DNA from: JAIQFV01 sp041494885 | GTDB taxonomy: Bacteria > Acidobacteriota > Terriglobia > JAIQFV01 | Assembly (NCBI GenBank): GCA_041494885.1 | Contig: JBGQBO010000019.1 | Coordinates: forward strand, 1 to 64,000 | DNA length: 64,000 bases | Reading direction: 5' to 3' | Shown here: positions 26,322 to 34,733 of the stretch, piece by piece | Position numbering within the stretch: the first letter of the stretch is position 1 | How the letters are laid out: each line of letters opens with the position of its first letter | The notes under the pieces: generated by a model | The model's input: only the letters and a program-made list of their open reading frames with translations | Told to the model about the DNA's origin: nothing | Database searches by the model: none | Made by a program: the position numbers and the translations under genes

Positions 26322-27848
26322 ATGAAGCGATATGTTGGATCTGTTGTTGCGGTTCTTCTTTCATTCGTGGCGTTGCCGGTGTTTAGCCAGACTTCGGGCG
26401 ACCTGACAACTTCCGAAGTCATTAAGATTGATGCACGCGCCAAGGGGCGGCCTTTTCCGCACTACTGGGAAGAGATGTTTGGCTCGGGCCGTGCAATTCT
26501 TTCCCTGCGCGACAGCTACCGCCAGGACCTGCAGGAGGTGAAGCGGATCACCGGTCTTAAGTACATCCGCTTCCATGCCATTTTTCATGATGAAGTGGGC
26601 CTCTATGACGAGAACCCTCAAGGAAAGCCGGTCTACAACTTTTCCTATGTGGACCAAATTTACGATGGGCTTCTGGAGAATGGCGTCCGTCCCTTCGTCG
26701 AATTGAGCTTCATGCCGAGAAAGCTGGCGTCCGCTGACCTCCCCCACTCCTTTTGGTATAAACCCAACGTCGCACCTCCGAAGGACTGGGATCGATGGGG
26801 AGACCTGATCTTTGAATTTACCAGGCACCTTGTGGGGCGGTATGGGATTGACGAGGTCGCCCAGTGGTATTTTGAAGTTTGGAATGAACCGAATATTGAC
26901 TTTTGGGCGGGTGAGCCCAAGGAGGCGTCGTATGATAGGCTCTACGACGTGACCGCACGCGCCATCAAGCGGGTCAGTCCCCGCCTGCACATTGGCGGGC
27001 CTGCCACTGCGCAGGCCGCTTGGGTGGATCGCTTTATTAAACACTGCGCAGAATCCGGAACACCATTAGATTTCGTGTCCACCCATGTCTACGCGAATGA
27101 CACCTCGAAGAATGTGTTCGGCACCGATGAGAAAATCCCTCGCCGTGATATGGTCTGCCGGGCAGTCAAGAAGGTGCATGAGCAGGTTCACGCCTCGGCC
27201 CTGCCGAATCTTCCCATCTTTTGGACTGAGTACAACGCGAGCTACATGAATGAGGTTAATGTCACCGACTCTCCCTTCATGGGACCCTGGCTTGCCAACA
27301 CGATCCGGGAGTGTGACGGGCTGGCGGATTTTCTGGCCTACTGGACTTTCTCCGATGTGTTTGAGGAACAGGGTGTCGTCAAGCGGCCCTTTTATGGCGG
27401 GTTTGGGTTGATTGCCGCCGGGCACATTCCTAAAGCGACATACAACGCCTTTAAACTACTTCATAGCCTCGGAACCGAGCGTCTGAGCGTGGACTCCAGC
27501 TCCGCCCTTGTCACTCGGCGCAGCGACAGCTCCCTGGCAATTTCCGTGTGGAACTACGCGGAACCCGATGAAGGCGGGGCACCTCGCCGAGTGACCCTGT
27601 CCCTCAACGGGCTCCCCGGCAAGCGCCGTGCTCGCATTCAGATTGTGGACTCCATGCACGGCTCGGCGTTGACGGCCTGGGAATCAATCGGTAAACCCAG
27701 TTTTCCAACGCGGGAGCAACAAAGGCAGTTGAGAGAGGCGGCACAACTCCAGTCTCCGGAAATCCGGGTCCTGACGCAAAACAATACCGCTGAGATCTCG
27801 CTTACCCTCCAGCCCCACGCCCTTGCATTGATTGAAATCATCAAGTAA
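26322..27848 (+). CDS. Glycoside hydrolase family 39 (beta-xylosidase-like)
   Basis: 508 residues. Signal peptide at residues 1-24 (cleavage near VFS-QT). A TIM-barrel follows with the GH39 hallmarks: VWNEPN, whose Glu is the acid/base, and FWTEYNASY, whose Glu is the nucleophile, about 110 residues apart. The C-terminus is a beta-sandwich (RRVTLSLNGLPGKRRARIQIVDS ... LTLQPHALALIEI). The family cleaves beta-xylosides, alpha-iduronides or beta-glucosides. I chose ATG 26322 because it starts the signal peptide; the frame is open from 26274. Same strand as the receptor. Confidence 0.85.
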   Translation: MKRYVGSVVAVLLSFVALPVFSQTSGDLTTSEVIKIDARAKGRPFPHYWEEMFGSGRAILSLRDSYRQDLQEVKRITGLKYIRFHAIFHDEVGLYDENPQGKPVYNFSYVDQIYDGLLENGVRPFVELSFMPRKLASADLPHSFWYKPNVAPPKDWDRWGDLIFEFTRHLVGRYGIDEVAQWYFEVWNEPNIDFWAGEPKEASYDRLYDVTARAIKRVSPRLHIGGPATAQAAWVDRFIKHCAESGTPLDFVSTHVYANDTSKNVFGTDEKIPRRDMVCRAVKKVHEQVHASALPNLPIFWTEYNASYMNEVNVTDSPFMGPWLANTIRECDGLADFLAYWTFSDVFEEQGVVKRPFYGGFGLIAAGHIPKATYNAFKLLHSLGTERLSVDSSSALVTRRSDSSLAISVWNYAEPDEGGAPRRVTLSLNGLPGKRRARIQIVDSMHGSALTAWESIGKPSFPTREQQRQLREAAQLQSPEIRVLTQNNTAEISLTLQPHALALIEIIK

Positions 27849-28273
27849 GCCCGACTTACGAAGGCGAGGCTTCTTGTGGGACGGCGATTGACGACGGATA
27901 CAACCAAGGGGTGGAACGACAGGCGTACCCACTTTCCCTTTTCACCGAAGTGCGGTCTGCATCTTCAGTGTGTGGCCTTGCCGCTTGTCCCTCCCTTTCA
28001 AGCGCGGATCCTCACTGACCCCTTTCGCGCCGGGTGGTCCCCAATCTCAAATCTGGAATGTCGGATATCCCAGTGAGAATGGGGAAGGCGGGCGGCACAG
28101 GCCACCCGGGGACCATCACAAGTTCCCGTATCTAGGAACCTCGAGAGAATAACGAAACCCGAAAAGAGTCTTCACTCAAGGGATCAGAGAAGAGTCAATT
28201 AATCCTCCCTCCCCTGCCTTAAAGAATAACCGTGGGTCCTTAATTTCCGATTTCGAGATAGAATATCTCATCG
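27849..28273. other. Intergenic region without recognised genes
   Basis: 425 bases between the GH39 and GH144-like genes. No convincing ORF or terminator. The last bases before the GH144-like ATG form a short inverted repeat GAGATA-GAA-TATCTC (28255-28269) with no Shine-Dalgarno visible. Confidence 0.4.
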
Positions 28274-29755
28274 ATGAAGTCATTGGATTCTAGTATTCAC
28301 CGACGATTTGGCGGGGCTTCACCCCGAGGCCGCTGGGCGTTTGCCTTTCTCCTCCTGTGGGTCCTGTCTGCCAGCGTCGCCGGTTCCCCTCACGGAGAGT
28401 CTTCCGGCGGACAAGATGCGACGTCCTTGTCTCAAAGCGATGACACATTTCTTGAGGACCTGTCGCAACGTTCGTTTCGCTACTTTTGGGATCAAGCGGA
28501 CCCGCATACCGGCCTTGTCCTCGACCGTGCTCGAACAGACGGCTCAACCCTGGATGAGCGTCACCGTCACTCGGCAAGCATCGCCGCAACCGGCTTTGGC
28601 TTGAGCGCCCTGTGCATTGCTGCTGAACGCCACTGGGTTGAGCCTCATGAAGCGCTCGAACGAGTGCGTACGACGTTGCGCTTTTTTGCCGAACGTGCGC
28701 CCCGCGAGCACGGCTGGTTCTACCACTGGATGAACGCCGTCACGGGAGAAAGGGTCTGGAAGAGTGAGGTCTCTTCGATCGACACAGCACTCCTCCTGGG
28801 AGGCATCCTGACCGCCCGGCAGCGATTTCACGACGATCCGGAAATTGTCCGCCTGGCGACCGTCATTTACGACCGGATCGATTTTCCCTGGATGCTCAAC
28901 GGTCATCCCACTCTTCTCTCCCATGGATGGACGCCGGAAGCCGGGTTCATCAGGCACCGATGGGACATCTACAGTGAGCACACGATTCTTTACTTGCTCG
29001 CCATCGGCTCGCCCGCTCATCCCATAACTTCCCGGGCCTGGTACGCGTGGAAGCGACCGCGACTGACTTACGGCGGCTTCACCTATATCGAGGGTGGGCC
29101 TCTATTCATCCACCAGTATTCGCATGCTTGGATTGACTTTCGTAACCGCCACGAGGCGACGTTCCCCCATACCAACTATTTCGAAAACTCCAAAAGCGCC
29201 ACTCGAGCACATCGGGCATTTTGTATCGCGCTGTCGTCCAAGTTTCCCGGCTATTCGGCGAACGTGTGGGGTATCACTGCCTCGGACAGCCCCGGCGGAT
29301 ACAAGGCCTGGGGCGGGCCACCTCCGAATCCCGCAATCGATGGGACCGTTGTGCCTTCTGCCCCCGCCGGTTCTTTGATGTTCACACCCGACATCTCGCT
29401 GGCAGCCTTGAAGACGATGCGCGAACGGTGGGGCGGGAGGATTTATGGTCGATACGGATTCACGGACGCCTTTAACCCCAACACCAACTGGGTGAACCCT
29501 GACGTCATCGGGATCAGTGTTGGCATCACCCTGCTGAGCGCCGAAAACCTTCGCACGGGCAGCGTCTGGCGTTGGTTCATGAGTAATCCTGAGCCCGTCA
29601 GGGCTCTGCAATTAGCCGGGCTTCGCGATGAAGCAAAACCGGACCCTCGTCCCGGCCCGCGAGCGACGAACGGCGTTGACTGCAGTCTGTCGAACCCGCT
29701 CCCCGGCCCAATCCCCGAAAAGCAGTCCTTGCCACAACGGCGCCACTGGCGTTAG
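28274..29755 (+). CDS. Glucoamylase-like protein (GH144, putative beta-1,2-glucanase)
   Basis: 493 residues. A membrane or signal segment spans about residues 20-38. The (alpha/alpha)6-barrel of the PF10091 glucoamylase-like family follows: FLEDLSQRSFRYFWDQADPHTGLVLDRA, IAATGFGLSALCIAAER, WFYHWMNAVTG, EVSSIDTALLLGGILTAR, YSEHTILYLLAIGSP, WGITASDSPGGYKAWG and YGRYGFTDAFNPNTNW. Characterised members (GH144) are beta-1,2-glucanases. The basic tail after residue 455 looks unrelated, and the gene overlaps in another frame the start region of the next frame. Start uncertain: no ribosome site, and it sits in an inverted repeat. Confidence 0.8.
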   Translation: MKSLDSSIHRRFGGASPRGRWAFAFLLLWVLSASVAGSPHGESSGGQDATSLSQSDDTFLEDLSQRSFRYFWDQADPHTGLVLDRARTDGSTLDERHRHSASIAATGFGLSALCIAAERHWVEPHEALERVRTTLRFFAERAPREHGWFYHWMNAVTGERVWKSEVSSIDTALLLGGILTARQRFHDDPEIVRLATVIYDRIDFPWMLNGHPTLLSHGWTPEAGFIRHRWDIYSEHTILYLLAIGSPAHPITSRAWYAWKRPRLTYGGFTYIEGGPLFIHQYSHAWIDFRNRHEATFPHTNYFENSKSATRAHRAFCIALSSKFPGYSANVWGITASDSPGGYKAWGGPPPNPAIDGTVVPSAPAGSLMFTPDISLAALKTMRERWGGRIYGRYGFTDAFNPNTNWVNPDVIGISVGITLLSAENLRTGSVWRWFMSNPEPVRALQLAGLRDEAKPDPRPGPRATNGVDCSLSNPLPGPIPEKQSLPQRRHWR

Positions 29756-29861
29756 TCTGCTCGCTACTTATTCGCCACTCATTGCCGTGAGTGTGGTTCA
29801 CCCCGGCGCAAAGCGGGTAGACGCGAATCGGACCCGGAAAGGAGAGGTAAACCCTGATTTC

Positions 29862-30722
29862 ATGAATCAACCACTTGTCTGGATGAACGGGCATTTTGTC
29901 GAATACGAATCCGCGAAGGTCCCTATTGAGGATCGAGGCTTTCAGTTTAGCGACGGCATCTACGAGGTGGTGCGCGCGGTGGAAGGACACTTTTTTGGCT
30001 TTCAGCCGCACATGGAACGGATGCGCCGGAGTTTGCACTCCGTCGAGATCGAGGTGTCGATGAGCGATTCTGAATTTCGGGGGATCGCTGACAGGATGCT
30101 GGCCGACAGCCATGAGCGGGATGCGACTCTCTATCTCCAGATCACCCGAGGAACGGCGCCCCGCTCCCACGCCATTCCGAAGAATATTTCGCCTACGATC
30201 ATCATGGTCCTTCGCTCATTCCATCCGGTGGAAGGAGTGGTCTATGCAAAGGGCATTAAGGTGATCACCGTGGAAGATGAGCGGTGGTTAAGGTGTGACA
30301 TCAAGCTCACGGGACTGGTGGCCAATGTTCTGGCCCGGGAGAAAGCAAGACGGGCCCAGGTGGAGGATGCCATCTTTGTACGAAATGGAAACGTGACGGA
30401 GGGGACTTCCACCAATGTCTTCGCGATTACGAACGATGAGCTGGTCACCCCCCTCGCTGACCATAGAATCCTTCGAGGAGTCACCCGGGATGCAGTACTG
30501 TCCCTCGCCCGCGGGGAAAACCTCAGGACGGTGGAGCGTGATCTTGAAGTTCGTGAACTGAAAGCGGCGAGTGAGGTATTCCTGACCAGCACCACCATGG
30601 AGGTATTGCCCGTGGTCGAGATCGATCACCTCCCGATCGGATCAGGCACCGTGGAGCCCCTTACCCGTCTCCTGATGGAAGCTTATCGAAAGTCGCTGCA
30701 GGAATGGCCGGTGGGAAAATGA
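29862..30722 (+). CDS. dat: D-amino acid aminotransferase (class IV, PLP)
   Basis: 286 residues. The N-terminus MNQPLVWMNGHFVEYESAKVP, then EDRGFQFSDGIYEVVRA, is diagnostic of D-alanine/D-amino acid aminotransferases. Catalytic Lys is in CDIKLTGLVANVLA; PLP-phosphate contacts are in NGNVTEGTSTNVF and FLTSTTMEVLPV. It interconverts D-alanine and D-glutamate for peptidoglycan. I chose ATG 29862, with AAAGGAGAGG 11 bases upstream; the frame is open back to 29628 inside the previous gene, but that part has no family similarity. Convergent with the M50 gene, 19 bases apart. Confidence 0.9.
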   Translation: MNQPLVWMNGHFVEYESAKVPIEDRGFQFSDGIYEVVRAVEGHFFGFQPHMERMRRSLHSVEIEVSMSDSEFRGIADRMLADSHERDATLYLQITRGTAPRSHAIPKNISPTIIMVLRSFHPVEGVVYAKGIKVITVEDERWLRCDIKLTGLVANVLAREKARRAQVEDAIFVRNGNVTEGTSTNVFAITNDELVTPLADHRILRGVTRDAVLSLARGENLRTVERDLEVRELKAASEVFLTSTTMEVLPVVEIDHLPIGSGTVEPLTRLLMEAYRKSLQEWPVGK

Positions 30723-30741
30723 ATCCGCCCGAACGTGGATC

Positions 30742-31869
30742 CTACCCCAGCTCCAGGCGGGTTTGAATCAACTGCAGCAAGCGGTCGCGCCCGAGTATGC
30801 CGACCAGTTTGCCCTCGTCGACCACAGGCAATTGGTTGAACCCCTCCGTCGTCATTTTGTCCAGAATGCCGTCGAGGGGATCTGAGGGATGGACCATAAA
30901 AAGATGGTCGAGGGATTGCATGGCTGTGGCCACAGGCGTGGACGTCCACTCTGCTTGCGGGATCTGCTTCACCTCATGCAAAGTAATGATCCCCACCAAG
31001 CGGTCAAACTGGGTTACCAAAAAGCATCTCTGCCCCGTCCTCAACACCTCGTTGTGAACAAACTCGCTGACTGGAATGCCGCCCGAAACAATTGGACAAT
31101 TCGTGGACATCACATCGCTGACCGTCAGGCCGGCCAGCGATTGTTTCAGCGCGACATGCCGGTAGCTCATCTGGGCTGCATTCAGAAGAAACCATCCAAT
31201 GAAACCGATCCACAGGCCGTTGAAGAAGTTTCCGCGCAAGGCGGTGATCACACCCACAAAGATGAAAAAATAAGCCACGAACTGCCCGACCCCGGAAGCC
31301 GTCCGCGTCGCCGACTTGAAATCCCCCTTCCAGCCCCACAGAATGGCGCGGAGAATTCGCCCCCCATCCAAAGGAAATCCCGGAATGAGATTGAAGAGAG
31401 CCAGAACGAGATTGATCTGCCCGATCCAGGTCAACACAGCGGTGGCAACCTCGCTCACGGGCTTCATGGTCACACTACCCAGCAGGCAAGCCACGGCGAT
31501 GGCAAAACTCACCACCGGCCCGGCAATCGCAATCCAGAACTCGTCAATCGCGCGCTTCGGTTCCCGCGCAATCTGCGCCACGCCTCCGAAGATGAACAGG
31601 GTGATCGAGCGGACGGGAATTCCTTTTTGAATGGCGACCACACTGTGTCCCATCTCGTGGAGCAGCACGGTCACAAAAAAGAGAAGGCTGGTGATGATTC
31701 CCACCAGGATATGGGTGGTCTGCGACCAGCGCGGATGCAGGGTGGCGTATTGGGTCGAAAGAGACATGGTGATGAGGACAAAAATGATGAACCAGGAGTA
31801 ATCGACCCCGATCTGAATGCCATAAATCTTCCCGAGCCGGATGCTGGCGCTCCTCATTGCAAACTCCAT
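30742..31869 (-). CDS. Site-2 protease (M50) with two CBS domains
   Basis: 375 residues. Membrane zinc protease: HEMGH zinc motif near residue 71 in the third membrane helix, and NLIPGFPLDGGRILRA carrying the third zinc ligand Asp. Residues 240-370 are a CBS pair (TVSDVMSTNCPIVSGGIP, LVGIITLHEVKQIP, MTTEGFNQLPVVDEGKLVGILGRDRL), which usually binds adenosyl ligands. Such proteins cut transmembrane substrates such as anti-sigma factors (SpoIVFB group). No obvious substrate gene is adjacent. ATG 31869. Confidence 0.92.
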   Translation of the reverse strand: MEFAMRSASIRLGKIYGIQIGVDYSWFIIFVLITMSLSTQYATLHPRWSQTTHILVGIITSLLFFVTVLLHEMGHSVVAIQKGIPVRSITLFIFGGVAQIAREPKRAIDEFWIAIAGPVVSFAIAVACLLGSVTMKPVSEVATAVLTWIGQINLVLALFNLIPGFPLDGGRILRAILWGWKGDFKSATRTASGVGQFVAYFFIFVGVITALRGNFFNGLWIGFIGWFLLNAAQMSYRHVALKQSLAGLTVSDVMSTNCPIVSGGIPVSEFVHNEVLRTGQRCFLVTQFDRLVGIITLHEVKQIPQAEWTSTPVATAMQSLDHLFMVHPSDPLDGILDKMTTEGFNQLPVVDEGKLVGILGRDRLLQLIQTRLELG

Positions 31870-32184
31870 GATCGAAAGGTCCCGGTTCTCTCTCTAGGAT
31901 GGCAATCCTTGCCCATCTCCGTCACTATCATAGCGCGTCGGCCCGTGCCTCCGTCAAACATTTTGGTCCTGCAGGGCGGCGAGTCTCGTCACCCCGCTCC
32001 ACCCGCCCGCTGGCGCAATCATGGATCTTCGAAAAAGGGAACTTTTCCCCCTCCCCCACGTATTCTCTACCAGTTACAATAGTCCATCCCGTACCATTCG
32101 GGTGCTGGGCGTTGAAACAACAGAGCCAATGGACCTTCCCAGGCAATAAATGAATGCCAAAGGGTTGTTCCGAAAGGGGAACTC
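31870..32184. promoter_or_regulatory. Divergent intergenic region
   Basis: 315 bases between the protease and the DUF4097 lipoprotein gene, which diverge, so promoters for both should lie here. I see a -10-like TACAAT near 32075 but no matching -35. AAAGGGG precedes the lipoprotein ATG. Confidence 0.35.
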
Positions 32185-32970
32185 ATGCGCTGCCGGAATC
32201 TCTGCTTAGCAGGTCTTGTGCTGGTCATGGGCCTGAACCTGGCTGCTTGCTCGGAATTAGGGGCCTTTGAAAAACGACAGGAAATCTCAAAAACGTTCGA
32301 CATCAAATCGGGCGGCAGCGTCTCTGTCGAGAACACGAACGGTTCCATTACTGTGGAGGGCTGGGACCAGGAGAAGGTGGACATCCTGGCAGTGAAGACG
32401 GCCCACGGATATGACGACCGTGATGCCGAAGAGAATTTGAAGAGGCTGGAGGTTATTTTTGAGTCCAGCGGCAACGACTTGAAGATCGAAACCCGCTATC
32501 CGCACCGGATGGGATTCGGCGGCGGAGTCCAATATACTCTGCGTGTTCCGCGGAAGTTTGGATTGGATTTGAGAAGCACCAATGGCCATGTGCAGGCCTC
32601 GGATGTCCAAGGACGAATCCGCCTGGGAACGACCAACGGCAGCATTAAGGCGGAGAACATCGGCGGTTCGCTGAATGGCTCCACCACCAACGGCAAGATT
32701 ACAGTTTCCTTTACACATTACTCCGGCGATGGCCTTCGATTGACAACGACCAACGGATCCATCCAGCTTTCGCTTCCGGACGACGTCGACGCCAATATCT
32801 CCGCACATACCACTAATGGGTCCGTCCGCACTGATTTCCCTATCACCACGCAGGGTACCCTTGGAAAACATTCTCTGGAGGGGAAACTTGGAAAAGGGGG
32901 TGCTCTGATCGAGCTGAGAACGACCAACGGTAGTGTCTCCATCGTGCGGACTTCACATCAAACGGTTTAA
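32185..32970 (+). CDS. DUF4097 lipoprotein
   Basis: 261 residues. Lipoprotein signal with lipobox LAAC (Cys at about residue 22). The mature part is a repetitive beta-helix-like DUF4097 domain: TNGS or TNGx recurs about eight times (NTNGSITVEGW, STNGHVQAS, TTNGSIKAEN, TTNGKITVS, TTNGSIQLS, TTNGSVRTD, TTNGSVSIV). Each repeat forms one turn of a sheet. The family is exported and of unknown role, often near envelope stress genes. A copy of the modular repeat starts a few bases after the stop. Confidence 0.85.
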   Translation: MRCRNLCLAGLVLVMGLNLAACSELGAFEKRQEISKTFDIKSGGSVSVENTNGSITVEGWDQEKVDILAVKTAHGYDDRDAEENLKRLEVIFESSGNDLKIETRYPHRMGFGGGVQYTLRVPRKFGLDLRSTNGHVQASDVQGRIRLGTTNGSIKAENIGGSLNGSTTNGKITVSFTHYSGDGLRLTTTNGSIQLSLPDDVDANISAHTTNGSVRTDFPITTQGTLGKHSLEGKLGKGGALIELRTTNGSVSIVRTSHQTV

Positions 32971-32975
32971 GAAGA

Positions 32976-33202
32976 GTTCCAAGTTCAAGGTTCAAAGTTT
33001 AAAGTCTACGATTCCACCTTTTTTAGCTCTGCCTTCCGGCCTCTGCCTTCCGGCTTCTGACCTCTGACTTCGAAAGCGGGCGCACCTCTGTGCGCCCCTA
33101 CGGGGACCTCCGGCTTCCGGCTTCCTCTCCCTACCACCTACTCCCTACTACCTATTACCTATTTCCTGACACCTGACACCCGACACCTGACACCTGAAAC
33201 CT
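32976..33202 (+). repeat. Modular intergenic repeat, copy 1
   Basis: About 227 bp built of short tandem modules in a fixed order: GTTCAAAG-like units; a TCCACCTTTTT spacer; CTTCCGGCTTCTGACTTC units; a hairpin GGGCGCAC-CTCT-GTGCGCCC followed by CCTACGGGGACC; CCTACCACCTATT units; CTGACACC units. Copies at 34506, 42936 and (degenerate) 63556 share the order. No ORF or transposase inside. Confidence 0.85.
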
Positions 33203-33207
33203 TTCTC

Positions 33208-33236
33208 TTGACTTTCGCTTTTTGTTCGCCTATGCT
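33208..33236 (+). promoter_or_regulatory. Promoter of the RadA-like gene
   Basis: -35 TTGACT (33208-33213), exactly 17 bases, -10 TATGCT (33231-33236). It starts 5 bases after repeat copy 1 and would give a leader of about 25 bases carrying the AAAGGAAA ribosome site of the gene at 33267. It may drive all three genes to 37145. Confidence 0.6.
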
Positions 33237-33266
33237 CTTTTTGTCTATTGCGAAAGGAAAGACCTT

Positions 33267-34052
33267 ATGGATGCTCTTGAAAAATCTCAACTCCATTCAG
33301 GGGCGGCTCCCATCCCAACCGCCCCCCTTGGCGCGGACGGCCTCCCGGCCCCCCTGCTCCCTGCGCTTAAACCCTCGCTCATGGCTCCACGTTTTTCGCT
33401 GGGGCAATTGTATCTGGCCTGGGAGTCGATGAAGCAGCAGGGCGGACTTTATTTGATTTATGGTGAGGCGTATATCCTGGAACTGGCGCAGAAAATGTTG
33501 TCGCGCCCCTTGATCACGCGAACCCCCATCGTCATCGTGGATGGAAACAATGGCTTCAACTTATATCTGTACACGCGCATGGCCCAGCACTTCGCCCGCC
33601 GGCCCGAGGAGTTTCTCCGGTTGATCAAGATCTCGCGCGCCTTCACCTGCCATCAGATGGTGTCGCTGGCTGAACGCGTGCAGAAGACGGCAGAAAAATA
33701 TCACTCCCCGCTGGTGGTAGCGCTGGATCCGCTGGCGACTTTCTACGACGAAAACGTGCCGTTGTTCGAAGCCAACAAACTGTTCAAACAATTTGAGCAC
33801 ACGTTACGAGACTTGGCCCGGCGCGGCTTGAAGGTGTTGATGGCCTGTCCTCGGCCGGCGGTGAAACAGCGGCCGCAATACCTCGAGGCGTTAAAGCGGG
33901 ATGCCATCTTCCGGTTGGCTTGCGAACGGCACAACCCGGCGGAGTTGCTGCTGCGCCTGGAACGGCCCGAGGAATTTAAACAGACCTGGACCTTGACCTC
34001 CACGTCGATCGCGCCCCTTCGCTATTCGCGCCAGTTGAGACTGTTTCAATAG
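33267..34052 (+). CDS. RadA/Rad51-like protein without Walker A
   Basis: 261 residues; I chose ATG 33267 with AAAGGAAA upstream (a TTG at 33222 extends the frame). After a Pro/Leu-rich stretch, LYLIYGEAYILELAQKMLSR corresponds to the RadA/Rad51 Walker A strand and helix, but the GKT loop is missing. TPIVIVDGNNGFNLYLYTRMA, then LIKISRAFTCHQMVSL, parallels the Rad51 IDTEGTF and YARAFNTDHQ segments. PLVVALDPLATFYDE corresponds to Walker B. It probably keeps the RecA-core fold without normal ATP binding. First of three genes ending with a family-B polymerase; a DNA-repair partner role is inference. Confidence 0.7.
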   Translation: MDALEKSQLHSGAAPIPTAPLGADGLPAPLLPALKPSLMAPRFSLGQLYLAWESMKQQGGLYLIYGEAYILELAQKMLSRPLITRTPIVIVDGNNGFNLYLYTRMAQHFARRPEEFLRLIKISRAFTCHQMVSLAERVQKTAEKYHSPLVVALDPLATFYDENVPLFEANKLFKQFEHTLRDLARRGLKVLMACPRPAVKQRPQYLEALKRDAIFRLACERHNPAELLLRLERPEEFKQTWTLTSTSIAPLRYSRQLRLFQ

Positions 34053-34252
34053 GGGCTTCCCGATAGATTGAGATTTTGGTTCCGGCTCGCCCGGATGAGG
34101 AAGCGCCCATTCAAATAAATGGCAAGCTCCGTCCGGAGCGACACAGACAAATCAGGCGATGCAAAGGTTTCGCCGCGCCGCTGTCGCTCCTCCACGAAGC
34201 TGAAAAAAACCGTCGGGGACGGCCCCACTTCCCTACCTTACAGGTGATTCAC

Positions 34253-34513
34253 ATGGGTCGAACAGTCATTACCTCCACCCAGCTTCTGCAAAAAATCCAG
34301 GACGATGACTGGTCGAAATTCCGCCGTGCCCTGCGCCAGGAAGATCAAAAAGTACTCGACGAGCTCTTTGCACTGGCCCGGTTTCACACGGCGCCCATGG
34401 CGTATGCCTCCACGCCGGCCCCCATGGAGGCTGTGCTGCTCGCCATGCTGATTGAAATGACAAAGCGCATCCGCCGGCTGGAGCTGGAACAGAAAGGGGA
34501 AGGTTTTAGGTGA
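34253..34513 (+). CDS. Small helical protein of the polymerase cassette
   Basis: 86 residues from ATG 34253, with AGGTGA 8 bases upstream; the frame is open earlier but without a ribosome site. It is predicted by eye to be all-helical: TSTQLLQKIQDDDWSKFRRAL, then EDQKVLDELFALARFH, a Pro/Ala-rich turn and MEAVLLAMLIEMTKRIRRLELEQK. No known domain is recognised. The last codons and TGA lie within repeat copy 2, so the C-terminus may be shaped by the repeat. It sits between the RadA-like and polymerase genes and probably works with them. Confidence 0.65.
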   Translation: MGRTVITSTQLLQKIQDDDWSKFRRALRQEDQKVLDELFALARFHTAPMAYASTPAPMEAVLLAMLIEMTKRIRRLELEQKGEGFR

Positions 34514-34730
34514 TAGGTATCGGGTGTCAGGTGGTAGGGAATAGGTGATAGGTGGTAGGGAGAGGAAGCCGGAGGCCCCTGTAGGGGCGAACAGAGGTGC
34601 GCCCGCCTTCGAAGTCAGAAGCCGGAAGGCAAGACAAAAGGTGGAACCGTAGACTTTAAACTTTGAACCTTGAACTTGGAACTGAATTTCTTTGAACTTT
34701 GAACCTGGAACTTTGAACTTTGAACTTATT
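34506..34730 (-). repeat. Modular intergenic repeat, copy 2 (inverted)
   Basis: Same modules as copy 1 in the opposite orientation, about 225 bp. It overlaps the stop codon of the small gene on its left, and its GAACTTTGAACTT units end 4-8 bases before the polymerase ATG. Copies 1 and 2 form a large inverted pair around the two small genes. It shares about 35 bases near-identically with copy 3. Confidence 0.85.
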
Positions 34731-34733
34731 TCC

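Noticed and set aside
29628..29861. Extended N-terminus of the D-amino acid aminotransferase
   Set aside because: The extra 78 codons overlap the GH144-like gene, lack similarity to the family, and a good ribosome site precedes the ATG at 29862.
30889..32082. 397-codon plus-strand frame opposite the site-2 protease gene
   Set aside because: It is the antisense shadow of a clearly conserved protease; the product is His/Gln/Arg-rich and matches nothing, and it has no ribosome site.
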